Positions 1-13,600 of a DNA stretch of 64,000 nucleotides are shown in pieces (positions within the stretch are counted from its first letter, which is position 1; each line of letters starts with the position of its first letter). The notes beneath the pieces are model-generated. The model made no database searches and was not told the DNA's origin. It saw nothing but the letters and a program-made list of their open reading frames with translations. The position numbers and the translations under genes were made by a program. The stretch covers positions 12,427,560 through 12,491,559 of the forward strand of contig HG738140.1 in the NCBI GenBank assembly GCA_000499405.2. Direction: 5' to 3'. Origin of the DNA: Onchocerca volvulus (Eukaryota > Nematoda > Chromadorea > Rhabditida > Onchocercidae).

Positions 1-3000
1 ATTCTAATTGACAAACAAATTCTTACGACAAAATGATTTCTGAAACTTCAACAAAACAAAATTTTACCTGCAGCAACACAGCATAGTTGGCTTTAAGTAA
101 TTTTGGAATGCCCAATAGCTTTGTTTGATCTCTTACAAATGCCAAACGCACCAATATTCCCAGCAAATAAAGTGTGGATTTGTCGGTGTTCCATTGAGTG
201 GGCCTTTTGCAGCACAACAACTGTATCCAACCACTCAATTGTATTTGCGAAAAATTCTCATTTATGTGATACTGAAATTTGATTTTAGATCTATTTTTTA
301 GGCTCAAAATTCAAGAAATTTCAAGACTCAAATTAAAGTTTACTGCAGCATCTGCCATTAAAAAATCAGAAATCATGTCAATAAAATTTATTCAGTTCAA
401 AACACAAACCGTAATAGCTGAACCTAAAAGCCGAATAGTTGGACCAGGAAATTTATTAGCGCCAGCAATAAGTTGAATCGCATAAGAGGACAGATCATAA
501 AGAAGTAAACGATCAAAACACTGTATAAAGCTGCAAGAAAATTGATAGTTTGGAAATCTGTCGATGTGAAAGAAATTGATGCAAAAAAAAAAGAACTGCA
601 GTAAATTAGAATAATATTCAAACTTTGAACTACATTTCGTGTGAAATCAAGATGGTGACTGCATCCGGAAATGATGACATAAGTCGCGCAAGAATAACTA
701 CTGATCCAACATAACAACCAGATGTGATAAGCTCTGACCACAATGATAAGCCTGATGATAAAAATTCATCGACGCTGAAAGCTACTTTATCTGATCAAAA
801 CCAAGAAAAATTTCATCATCACTTATACAATTGACGCAACGCCTTGGTTAAGCAAGAGAAGTATGGAAAATACGAGAATATAACCGGTAATGTGGTGCAT
901 ATCCTACAAACAGCAAAAAATTGTTTTAAGAAATTGCAACCTTAACAGTGACCGCTGAATAACAAAAACGAAGAAAGAAGCGAGATCGTTGAATGACTGA
1001 ATATTTAACGCATCGGTCTGAAGAAAAGAAGTTTCATAACTTTCGTTTTGCTTGATTGTATCAATATTCAGCATTTGGATAAGCATCCGGCAATTAAATA
1101 ATTAAAAACTAAAAAAAAAAAAGGAAAATATGAAACAGAAGTAGCAGATGATTTTAAATTTCCAAAAAATAATTTGCATTCCAATTTTTCTATGTTATTC
1201 CTATCAGTAATGAATAATGCTAATAAAGAATAGGGATTTGAAGTCTAACGTCTCTTTTCACTTTTCAATGATATAGATATAAATTTTATAACAATACTTT
1301 TTCTGCACCTGTAGCAATAGATAGGTCATCGAGAAGTCCCATCATTGAAAAAAAAGGAACTTCAATAAATTCAATAAATCGTTTTCCTGTTTCATGAAAT
1401 ATTAAAATGAGAAATACCTGCAGGGGTAATTTTAGTCGCACTAAAATATCCCAACAAAATGTATCAAAACAATGTTCATAATCGGGTACTTTCGATGCCA
1501 GCTTAGCGACTTTATTCCAAGATTTCGAAATTAGTCCATTAGTTACTTTACACTGGGCCATATGCCCTTTAACTAAAGTATCAGCACAAACAGAATGTAC
1601 TTCAGGATGCAACCAAAGCTTTCCATTTTCATCTGTCCCCCAATTCATGGAACCCAATACACGCCTTAACTAAATTTGGTTAAACTTGATAAATATGATT
1701 AGTTTTCCTTTATGATGAATATTGAAATCACTGATAAAGTCCATAAAATTTAAATCCTTAGAAATTTAGAAAAGTGAGAAAGTAATTCTTGTTTCTCTTA
1801 AATGTTTCAATTCTAATTATCCTTCACAGTAGAAAAAGCTAGCCTGGCAATTCTGGATGCAGAATGATTTGGTGGCCTGTTAATTAACCATTTTCCACAT
1901 ATTACACCGACATCATCTACCGATAAGCGACATTTTGACAAGGGTGCTACTGATAGCACTTCTACTGCATACTGAAAATGAATTCAAGAATTTGCTTATA
2001 GTGCCATCTTAATATTCCAATTGAGAATAGTTTTGATAAAATCTAGCATTAAGTTTCGATAAAAATTTATGAGAGAATTATGTTAAATAATGCTAAGGAT
2101 TTCGGACAGAAAAAATGATTGCCAGATGAATGATAACTTTCCGACGAACAATGAATATCAGACGAGATCTTGTCATTATTTTTTCCATTTCTGGATGTTG
2201 CAAAATCACTTCAAAATTAAAAACTACTGCTATTAGTCGTAAATACTGAAATCACAAACTTCATCTAGGGAATCAAGATTCCGATCGATAAAAAGCAGTA
2301 TTTTCTGAAGGAGATATGGATGTTTATCCAAGAGAATTCCAACAGTTTCAGCACCAGCTTTATAAAAATGATCGCGCATGGAAACATCACGAAAGCATAC
2401 CTTAAAGAATGTAAATTACTGCATTACTAATATTCACAAACAGGTTGCATTTACTCTGTATTACTTTTGTAGGACAGGTATGACTGTGGTCAAAATGAAT
2501 GACATAAACAATAACAACTATAATTTTTCTTTTTGTAGTGCATCAAAACACAAAGTTCAATAAAAGATACGAAAAGCTTACGAAATACTTTATGAATATT
2601 AAATATTTGAATCGAAATATGCGGCAAAAAATAACTTACATTCAATATTTCAACAGTAAACGAATCAACACCTGTATCCGATGCAGAAATAATGGCTGCC
2701 AAAGCCGAAATCATATAAATGCGATCGTCACTGGGTAAATCCGGTAATTTGTCAAATAAACTACCAGCTTTAAAAAGCAAGAAATAATATTAAAAAATTT
2801 TTGCTCCAATCAAAATACCGGAATTATTCGAATTCTTTCTATGCAAAAAAAAAAATTAACAAAATCAATAAAAATCATATAAACCTTTTTCAACTAAATT
2901 AGGTAAATCTTTCTCTGGAAATTCGTATAACTGTGCTATTGTTACTGCCATTTTTCGCCTCAATAATATTTGACAACGCATCCGACATGTTTCACTCACA

Positions 3001-6000
3001 ATATCATATGGCAAGTCCACTATAAATTGAAGAAGGCCAAGGCTGAAACTATTTTGAATTATTTTATTATTTCTTAATTTATATAAAAATAAAGACGAAT
3101 TTTAAGAGGTCCGCTAAAATCTAGAAAAAATAATTCATCAATAATCCAACAGATGTTCTGAAAGTCTGACAGTGATATGCAAATTCATTTCAGAAGAAGC
3201 ACCGTATTCAGCAAATGTTTGTGAAAAACGTATTTTACTGACTTCGTTGATGCAGTCATGTAAACCAACTTTACTATTCGAACTACAATTTTTTTAAGAA
3301 ATCATGAACAATGTGCTATGAAGGAAACTTCACATTTTTCATGATTTTATGCGAATTTTATATTATAAAGGGATCAATATTCCATAACAGTTCCAATTAA
3401 ATCTAATATTAACTTTTTCACACAATTTTCTAAGGCAAATTTCTCTTTCGATCCTGATACACTTGGTATTTTAGTTGAACTATTATTTGTGATGCGTCGT
3501 TTCTTGATCAGCGCTTATTTAAATTAACCAAAACAAATGTTGGCGCTGAAAATGGTTAGTAGGAAGAAAGAATGGGAAAAAGATGCCTTGACAGCATAAA
3601 AAAAAAATACTTTTGTTTGCTAATAATATAATATACGGCATGTAAAACAATGCGATCGAATTCTTTCTGTATTATTTCTGCTTCATCAAATGACAGCATA
3701 TCTTTGATAACTTTCAAAAATTCAGCTGAACATCTGAAATTTATTCATATCAATGATGTCTAGCTTGCTTGTATTTAATGTTTGAAATGTGTTTGAAAAT
3801 AAGATTAATATACACTTGTCAACGATTCTGATAATTGTTCAATTATATCAATAACTGGAATAATAACATGCTGAATATGCTTAATTAAGGAATCTAACAT
3901 CATCAATCCATTAGTAAACTACTGTTAGTATAGATAGCAAAATAGTTCTTACAATATCACGATTTTTAACAACGCTTAAATACTGATATTCATACTACAG
4001 TGAGGTATTTAAATGAGCAGAATTTGCAGAATATCTCGCTTAAATTCGATATAATTTCATGACTAAAAATAATTAAGTAATCAGCAAGTTACATAAATCA
4101 TGAGATATGAGATATTTGAATAAAAATTACATGACGCTTTGGCGCAATGCATAACCAATTTGTTTACAAAACTGACGATAGTTAAATGTGCCATAAGTAT
4201 ATAAGCCATCGTTAAATATTTTAATGAGCACCAATTCGAAAGCAATAAAAGTTAAAGCTTGATTAAATGGATCTGACTCTAAAAAAGAAAAAAAAAATGA
4301 AAATGATATTCGAACTTAATGCTGGACTGATTTAATTTTTAAGAGTTTTCCAGCTCAATGAATATGAAACAAAGTTTGACACTCAAATCAGTTCTATAAC
4401 AAACAGTATCCTGAAGGGACAAATTAAACGGCCGAATAATAAGAAAAATTTAATTGGACGGTACAGACTTACTTAAAGTGATAGCGAAACATCGAATTGC
4501 TTTAGCAAAAGCAGCTTCAGCGCTGAACTGATTAAAAAATGCGATCAAATCAGTTTCACTTACGGTCAACGTCGACCCATCCTTCTAGAAAGTCAAATTT
4601 TCATAGGTTTTTCAACATACACATCTGAATCACTCGTCGAAAATGTTTGCTAACAACTAAGAATGTCAAAATCACTGGAAATTGCGTATATTAAATTCTT
4701 TGTCCTAATAAACCGCAACCAGAGCCATAAACGACACAAGCTATCAGTGAAGATAATAGTCATTAATTAATTATGTTATAAGTGCGAAAGTCACCTCGGC
4801 TCCGTCGTCATTTATAACAACCCAAGTACTGTTTTCGTTTTCAAAATTTATTATACGTCGCAAAAAATTTTCACGGCTCCTGCAATATATCAATAATAAT
4901 TTACTGAAGTCCAAACTTATTAAAATTTGATTACATTATATTATTTTGATGCCATTTGTACAGAAGATAGATTGATAAAAATGAGAAGGAGAATTTTTAA
5001 AAATATATAGATTTTAAGTTACAGTAAGTAATGATGCGATCAAATGTTGAACATGTATTCAAAATGTAAACATTATTTTCTCAGCAAGAATAATCAAGAC
5101 AAACATAACTACAACAAGTAAATATGTATCACAAATTGAAAATTAAATATAAGATTGACAAAAATCTTAATATCAGAAACAGATAAATTTAATACTCACC
5201 GTATCGACGAAAGCAATAAACTCATCATTACTATATAGTTATCAATAATGATACGATCGTTTATACTGTCAATTTCGATATACGACTGAAGTAATGGTGC
5301 AGCCCACTGAGATACATGTGAAACTAGACGAAGGACTTGACACAATAAATATTGCTGGTCAAAAGAGGTACACGCTTTCAGAAGAACAGCTACCTGAATT
5401 TCGAATTTTTAAAAAAAGCAAATTCACCTTCCACATAAGATTGGAGAAAGCGATTTTGAATATGAAATTTACCAATTCACTGATCCATCCAGAAACGGCG
5501 GTGATAAACCGTGAAGGAAGATCTGGATAACGTAAACAATGGAAGAGATCCGAAAGTGCATTACGAAGATTTCGCCTACTTACAGTATCAGCACCTCCAG
5601 GAAGAACTGAAATTTGAAAAAAATCGCACAAAATATAAGATGATTTGACCAAATGATATTTCAAACCCGATGAAATTACTTCTTCTAAAAAAAAAAGATC
5701 ATAAGAAATCGTGCAAATTTTTTATCCAGAAAAAAGAACATGTGGTACATACTTTGCTAACATTATAAAAAAAACTTTTTTCTCATAAAAAAAAACTTTT
5801 TGTGCAATAAGATTTGCTGGATTTATGATACGAAATAACTTTATAGTGATATTCCACGCGATGCAACAGATCTACAAACTAACAGCATGGTGGACTATTT
5901 ATACTGCAACGATGTTCCATCATAAAGGCATTGTTGTAATCGATAATACGCCATTGAATTTGTAATGCAAGAGAACGCATCTGTAAAAATCAAAAAGATA

Positions 6001-9000
6001 ACATACACCTCAATGTCTTTTTTATGACTTAATTTTGGAACACATTAAGTAATTTACGAAAATAATAAACTACTCACAGAACTAATAGCCATCAGCTTTT
6101 AAATATAATTGGAGATGTTAGGCGTCTAATTACACCTTAAAAAACAATATATTTGCACAATTGTCCACTAATATAAAGATTAAATACCTATTCAGCACTA
6201 TCGCTTGCTTTAAAATAAATATAAAAATCAATGCAGCATCTGCGAAGAATAACAGGAGAATACTAAGTATGCGTGCATTTCAGAACACGAGAATGCATTT
6301 TAAAACACTAGATTTTCTCTACATCCAAACCACTGCTATAGTATTCAATAGAGAAACGATCATTAAAAAACAAATGAGGTCCGTATTAGTTATTAAATAA
6401 GAAAATAGTAGAAATGCCTTACTATAGATACCTGTATCTGTAAACTCAACGACGAATCAAGACGACAGGATATTTCATGTTTCAATAAACGGGACAATTC
6501 TGTGGCTTTTTCGGGATGAAACGTTGCAACTAAATAACTTGCGCTACCTGTAGCATATTTCTGTTCTCCGCATCGTCCCTAGAATGAATTTAGAAATAAC
6601 TTTTTTTTGAATTATGAATGGTATGGTAAATTAATGAAAGAAGAAGTTCTAGATATATTTTATCTTCTTCCAAGAAGCATGTATAAGTACTAAGAATACC
6701 ACTAATACTCAAAGATTCCATATGAGATTTTTTGTATTTACACTATCGAATTATGTCCATATTTCCTTATCATTGCAAAAATAAAGGTCAAAGTTTACCA
6801 AAGGTAAAAATATATCAAGGGAAGTTATTATACCAAATAAGATCACAATTAAAGAGTTATCTATTCATATGGCAGAGGATAGCAAAGATATGCTAAAAAC
6901 GTTAGAAGAAGTAGGGATGATATCACCTCCTCCTAACATTGAAAAAAATAAATGATGGTTACAAAGTGAATGATTTGGTAGATCCAGATATAGCATGTAA
7001 AATAGTAGGAAAATTCAATCATGTAGCTAAACGAATAAGTAATGTTAACAAGGAAAGGGATTTATTTTTTGTAAAAAAATAAGAGAAGCTTATCAACTGT
7101 AGAATTAGTGATTACCAATCATGGAAGTCATCATGCATCAGAAGAAAACAGAAAAATTTTGTCATCTATCGATAATACAAAACGAATATCAAATAAAATA
7201 AATTATATTTGCTTAAAAGTACCAAAAACATCCAGCTAAAATAATTTCCAAACTGAAGATTTTCTTTAAATTTTCAAAAAACGAAGTTTTGATTCGGTAT
7301 GTTACTATCTTGGGTTTGTACATACTTCTTGCTTGATAACTCGATTTTCAGCCGTCCATGATGCTTGGGCACATTCTTTCACCAGTTGTTCACAATCCGC
7401 AACGTCAATTTCGTTAGCATCAATATGTTCACATACTTTTTTATATCGTTCCAAATATTCATACAAATTATGTTGTGGAAATTCTTCATGCTGTAAAGAA
7501 AGAACTTAATTAAAGAAATATTTTAGACTTTGAAAGAAAGAATGCTTATGAAATAAAGAAAACTTTTATAAAATAGATCAAAATGAGGGAAAATTTGGAA
7601 AGTTTGATGATTTTCTAATCGAAATCTGCCAAAAAACTCTTGTATGCCATGAAATAATATAATGAACATATCGCATAAAACAAAATAAAATTTCTTCCTA
7701 CTTCTAAAAATTCATCCACAAAGTCTTCCACAGTTTCATATAGTTCGTTCTGGTAAAATGACAGCAATTGACTTTCTGTCAGTAGTCCATATTCATTGCA
7801 TTCCAAAGAAAGAGACGGGTATATATTAGCTACGTGCTCATTCATTTCATTTCTTCAAATACATATTGTAAATGATAAAAGCCCAATAATTTAAAGTAGT
7901 GTATTTTCAATTCTTAGCGCGCTCCATATCAGGTACAGGCGAGCATCAGTTTTTCATTTCACGATCTTAATTATTTAACCATTCGTTTTACTTCTTGTGC
8001 CGCTCAACTTTCGTCGACATTGATTCTTTATTTTTTTTTTTTTTCGCGTGTGATTTTCTCAAATTCAACACAAATCTATCGAACTGTCTCAAAATTTTGT
8101 TAATTTCTCAGTAAATTTTATTCGAATCAATTGTTCTTTTCATCCTCCTTCCTTATAGCTAAACGGTTTATTCAATAAAAAAAAAAAGAAAAAACAATGA
8201 AATACAACTCATACTGAATTTTTGATGATGGGGGCAGTGATTGTCTCGTATCAGTTATATTGTGCTCTCGTACTCGTTCTGAATGAGCCATTATCGACAC
8301 TTCATCAACTTTTTGAGAAGACGCTGTCTTTACTTCATTCAACTGCATATTTGGATAGATACCCGACCTATAACTAAAAATAATTAGCATAATTAACTAA
8401 AACAACTTTTTTTTAGACATGCCATCTACATTAATCAGTTACAAGTAGTATAGAAGAGCAGAATTATTCAAGCATGACAAGTTTTGGGATTAATGTATTA
8501 GCATAGTTCAATTCTCGTAGTATATTAATACATTAACATGGAAATGTTAAAGTTCATTTCACTCAGCTGTTAATTTACTCATCAATAATCGCAATGATTA
8601 ATTTCGTTTAAATACCTAAAATAAACAAAGATCATTTTGACCCGACTATGGTTTAGTTTAGAAACTAAAAAAGTTACGGAATTTGTGGTACTCACTGGGA
8701 AAAAGCAAGAATTTAATGATAAATCAATAGAATATTGATCTACTGTAACACTGACGCTATATCTTTTACTGAATTATCTGCTTTTGCTGTTTCCTTGCTA
8801 TCCATAAGTGAACTGCATGTAAATGTTGCCGGAGGCGGATGCATGTCACCTTCAGGAACACGAGTGGAAACGATATTTCCCATACTTTCTTCTTTCTTCA
8901 CTCCAGATAAAACCCCAGTATCTGACTTTTCATCACATTCCACTGTCCTGAATTCAATGGTATTATATGCAGGATTATCATAACTTTCCTTCTTTCAGCA

Positions 9001-9625
9001 CAGTGTACTTCTACCCGAATGAAACAACTTTATATGCATAAGATTCCTGAGAAGCTCAGGATACCAATAATAAAGCTTTTTTATTTTTACTTTCATCTCT
9101 TTTCTCTCTCTGAAATTATTAGATTAAACTCATCACACCAAGCCAGGAAAAATGTGAACATTTTGAATGACATTGAAAAGTAATAAAATATTCTCTAAGA
9201 AAATTTATTGAAAAATCCCTTTTTATAATTTTAATGTTCAATTTTTTGTTCTTCAGAATACTGATCTCGATGCTGATGAAATGCCAATATACATTAGTGA
9301 AATCAAATGTAGATTTCCTGATACAACAATACACAATGTCTAGAAAAACGAACTTCTCCGCATTGCTAATTTCTTTTGAATCAATCAGCGGTTTCTCTTT
9401 CAATTTTGCAGCATTTTCTTTATTGGCGAATGAGTTGCTTTCCTCTGCCTCGCTACTTTCTTTCTTTTTCGTTGTAATTTCATTTCCAATTCCCGATGTT
9501 GATGGTTGACGTTCGTTCGCATTTGTAAATCGCTCTTCCAATTCGTCAAGAGCCAATACTGGTGGTGGCGGAGAAAGTTCACGTGGTTTTGAATGTTTTG
9601 TTTTCTTAGGCCCCTCTAATTCCAT
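1..9625 (-). CDS. epg-5: EPG-5, autophagosome-lysosome tethering protein (N-terminal part; 3' end outside window)
   Basis: EPG5 is a very large Rab7 effector that tethers autophagosomes to late endosomes/lysosomes. Recognition is from ordered matches, read right to left, to metazoan EPG5. IYPSLSLE and the exon after it (about 7340-7845) match the region after the disordered N-terminus. The exon at about 6429-6580 contains [17 protein letters not shown]. The exon at about 5899-5981 contains [35 protein letters not shown] lies at 4486-4585 and [15 protein letters not shown] near 4150-4200. [19 protein letters not shown] and [17 protein letters not shown] (1420-1650) align with the family's LNWG...HLDQAVHAE and FNQWAWNLILRLKL. 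A WVVI motif at 4813-4824 occupies the place of the LC3-interacting motifs. The N-terminal exons at about 8210-8370, 8740-8947 and 9349-9625 are low-complexity ([17 protein letters not shown]) and are joined to this gene by position and by resemblance to the basic disordered N-terminus of the family; that link is weaker. The window covers roughly the first half of the protein. Some exons in the 1-1100 and 2000-4100 stretches were seen but not fully bounded. Confidence 0.85.
6812..7075 (+). pseudogene. infB: infB (IF-2) fragment, probable nuclear Wolbachia transfer
   Basis: This relic lies antisense inside an epg-5 intron between the exons at about 6429-6580 and 7340-7493. Translation from 6812 gives [17 protein letters not shown] followed by [15 protein letters not shown], which is the IF2_N domain of bacterial initiation factor 2. 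After a stop and a one-base frame change it continues with [21 protein letters not shown] and [15 protein letters not shown], the next part of the same bacterial domain, and then runs into stops. The sequence beyond, to about 7200, keeps a Lys-rich coding look but no firm frame. The style, with AT-rich codons and these residues, fits an alphaproteobacterial endosymbiont. It is broken by at least one frameshift and two stops and is not functional. Confidence 0.75.
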
Positions 9626-10605
9626 CACTTTTTGGAAAACTTAAATAAAAATAGCAAAACCTGAAAATTCCATGAATTTATCTCAAGAATTTGACTCGAA
9701 TGAATATAAGATTCTGATTACAATCATGACTGGTGTGGCTTAAATCAAAATTATTGTGGAGATGAAAAGTACGAGAAATGACAGATGATCTCAAAAAATT
9801 CGTCCACGACGGCTACCCCTAGTTAATTTATTGCAGAATACATAATCAAGCTTTGAATTTACAACTGGTATTAACTATTGTATACAAAACTGTGAATAGA
9901 GTAGAGGTACAAAATCCGTACGACAATTTGAAACTATTCAATCTCACTCTTCCATTTTACATTTCATTCCGTGAAAAATGTACATGTTTCCCTACTCTTT
10001 ATCCTTGATGAAATATGGTGATATGAATCATTCCTTTTTCCTTGATAAAAATATGGCGGTATGAATCATTGTCATCGTAATCTATAACGTCGGCTTTGCA
10101 ATATTTTATTGTGCATAACAATTGCTGTAAAACATTACAGAAATTTTTAAATTCATTATATTTTTATTCAAAAATCCATAACAATTAAGCAGTGATTTAA
10201 AACAAAGAAATTCGAACATTCAACAATAAAAAGCAATTAAATGTCTGAATTAGAATTGCAGAACTTCGAAAGTAAAAATATGGGAAGCAATGGTCTTACC
10301 AACAATAAATGTTAAGCTTTATCATCATTCAATAGTTAGGATTTCCATTATTCCTCGATTTTAATATTTATTTGCAGTCATATTAATAATTTAATCTACG
10401 AATTTAATTAAACGTAATTGCTTCATAATAAACATAATGACTTTCTATTCGAAATTTCTATATTAGCAGTAAAAAAGGAAATTATAATGTTACGATCAAA
10501 ATTTTTGTGAATTGGTCAAATCTGTTACCAAATTTACGTTTCGAAATGACAAAAAAAAAAACATAAAAACTTTGAGAAAGTAATAACGACAAAGAAAATG
10601 AAAAT
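9626..10605. other. Intergenic region between epg-5 start and cct-3 3' end
   Basis: This is about 1 kb of AT-rich sequence between two minus-strand genes. It should hold the 3' UTR of cct-3 at its left-facing end and the 5' region of epg-5. The pair GATGAAATATGG/GATAAAAATATGG with a shared GTATGAATCATT run near 10004-10070 is a small imperfect direct repeat. No RNA gene or exon was recognised. Confidence 0.6.
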
Positions 10606-13600
10606 TCAAGAATCAGCCTGTGGATCTCCACCACTTGAACTAGTTCCATCACACTTTTTCGTTCCTGAAACGATGTCATCGATTCGCAGCAACATCACCC
10701 CCGTCTCAATCGCTGTTTTCAAAACTTGCAGGCGAACCGATAAAGGATCCCAAATATTTAATTCGTTCATATCAGCCTGAAGAAGTTCAATGCAGAGAAT
10801 ACATTAAGTGCTTTAAAAAAAAATTTTTTACTAATCAGTGTCTTCACTTACAAAGCTCTAAAGTTCTGGATTTTAATGAAGTTTAAATAATTTCAACCAC
10901 AGCACTCCCAAAAATACGGTCCATTAATGGCTTTGACTGTCGTTTGATGATGAATGATGAAGTTATGCCTAATCAAACGGCTAGTCAAACAAATTTTGCA
11001 GAACTAATTTGAAAAAGTACTGAGAAAGTAACAGCTTACCAATTGACCGGTGCATCCATCAATTCCCCAGGTCCAATTGCTAGCAGCTTGAGCATGTTTT
11101 GCTCTCAAAGCTGTTAACTGTCTAATTGTCGAGCCGCCACAATTTTGCACCAATGTTCTCGGAATAACTTCAAGAGCATGAGCAGCTGCCTTATATGGCC
11201 ACTGACGCACACCCTCAATTGATTTGCCTTTCTCGTTAAGGGCCTATAAAAATTCTTAGAGCAGATATGGTAAGCAGATATGATCTCTGAAAGCTACTCA
11301 AAAAAATCTGCAATATGCAATCTTCTAGAAATCCTAGAAGACTATGAAATCAAAACAGAAATAAACTATTTTACCAAATGACTAAGAATTCTCTTTCTAT
11401 TGGGAAGTAGAATTCTCAATTATTTGAAAGATGGCAAATTAGTGATGTTGTACAAAAATCTGACCTGAGCTAATGCCATCTCTATAGCACCACCACCTGG
11501 AACGAGACGTGGATTCAGCATAATATTACGTACAACGTTTAATGCATCTTGAAGATTTCGCTCTAATTCATTGATAATATCCTAAAAACAATAATAAAAA
11601 ATGGCTAAATTATAAACACTAGCTTCATATTACAATTGTCAGTGTGATTTAAATCACACATCAATATATCTAAATTTCATAAGCTGACCAATTAGCACTA
11701 TGATCCAGAACCATTATCATAGCATATGTTGAAATGTAAAATGTAGACACATGGCTCAGATAACTTACGACATAAGTCAGAAGACGTTTCTTATTTGGAA
11801 AGCAAAACATGAATGCCTTACATCTCACGAAATCCCAATAGAAGGAATCTTAATTTAAACGAAAACTAGAAATTCAAAACACGATCAGAAAAAATTTTGA
11901 GAATTTGAACTGTCTTTTCACATTCATACATCTGCCAATCTTACTTTGCTTGGGCCTCGCAAAACCACAGTTACGGCAGTAGCTTTTTCTGAAGTAACAT
12001 AGGTATAATACTCGTCACCGATTTTCTTAATTTCAAATAAATCAGCATTCGTACCAACATCCTCTTCACGAAGATCTTGTGTATCATTGACAATCGTGGC
12101 TCCAGTAACACTATAATGAAGTAATCTTCAATTTTAATCTTCAAGCTTCAACTCTTTAAGAAATTGAGATTTGGAATATCTTTAGCTATGTCAAAAATAT
12201 TTCATGATTACGACTTTTCTCTCTTTTCCCTATCACCCCTTATACCAGCTCTTGTTGAAGATAACTGACTCAAATTATACTATGTAAGCATTTTAAGTTG
12301 GAAATTATTAAAATATCATACCGAGCCAATCTGTTGTTATCAGTTTTTTTCAAGCGTCTAATTGCTGTTATGCCCGCCTTCAAAAGGAAATGTTGAGCCA
12401 AATCAGAAACACCTTTTTCTGTGAAAACCACATCTGGCTTCACGGCTATTATATCGTTGCACATTTTCCGGATTGCATCTTCTTCCTTAGAAATGAACAA
12501 ATCTTTATTTTTAATGCAAACATAATTTTAATACGCTTTAAAGAAAAATTATTGTATTAAGCATAGTTCTTTAACCTAAACCATTTACGTTACTTCTTTG
12601 AGCAGTTCATAAGTCATTTGAATACTAAAATGATTTTCAGTATTCTGAACATGAAATTCATTAAAATACGAAGACTTTACAAGTCAAACTATGCAAACAT
12701 AGTTGAATCCGATGAACCCCTTAAGTAATATACTACATAAAGATAAGTTCTGCAAAAATTTTTTATCTAAGCTAGATATATTAGAAACTAGTATAGTTAT
12801 CATATACAATACTTGGACTAAAATGGAAACATGCCTGTTCCAAAACTTTGCTGAAATCTTCTTCTTTCATAATTTCCAGTGACATTTGACTTTCGCCCTT
12901 TTTATATTCAAGATTACAATCAAGAAGTACAACACGCGGTTTTTCTTTCCGGCGTAACATTTTTGCATGTGTCACATCTTTATTTAATACAACACCTTTT
13001 ATTACCTGCGAATCTTCAATTCGTCCACCTGGTATCTGGAAATGAATAAGTATGCATTAGCTAATTAAAATATGGACATAAAACAAAAAGATTCCTCAAC
13101 TTTTCGGAAACTGCTTTGTTCATTACACAATTACTTCAGTTCTTGAGCAATATAAGATGATGAAAGATCAGCATAAAAAACATTGCCCATCAAGCAACCG
13201 CTACAATTGACATATACAATAACATCGGTGTTACTAACTAAATTATGCATTTATATATAAACCATATATAACGTAAAATTAATTTTGAAATTTAGGATAG
13301 ACACTGCTTATCGAAATGCGAAAATAATATGCGTACCTTTTCAATACGACAATAACGTTTGATGTCGATTTCTTGATGGCCATGCTCGACAATTTTAACA
13401 GTTTTAACTGCGCTCAGAGCTATATTGACAGCTAAGTCCATCCATTTCGACAACATTTTTGTACCCAAGCATGATTTAATAACAGAAGAGATTTCTTCAT
13501 TATTATTTATATCAATTTGCTTGCTAAAAGATAATTATATGTTAGAAGCGATTTAAAATAAACAATAAGCTTTATTTGAGAAGTCCCAAACAATTTAAAT

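Noticed and set aside
9234..9509. 91-codon plus-strand ORF
   Set aside because: Antisense shadow of the low-complexity N-terminal exon assigned to epg-5.
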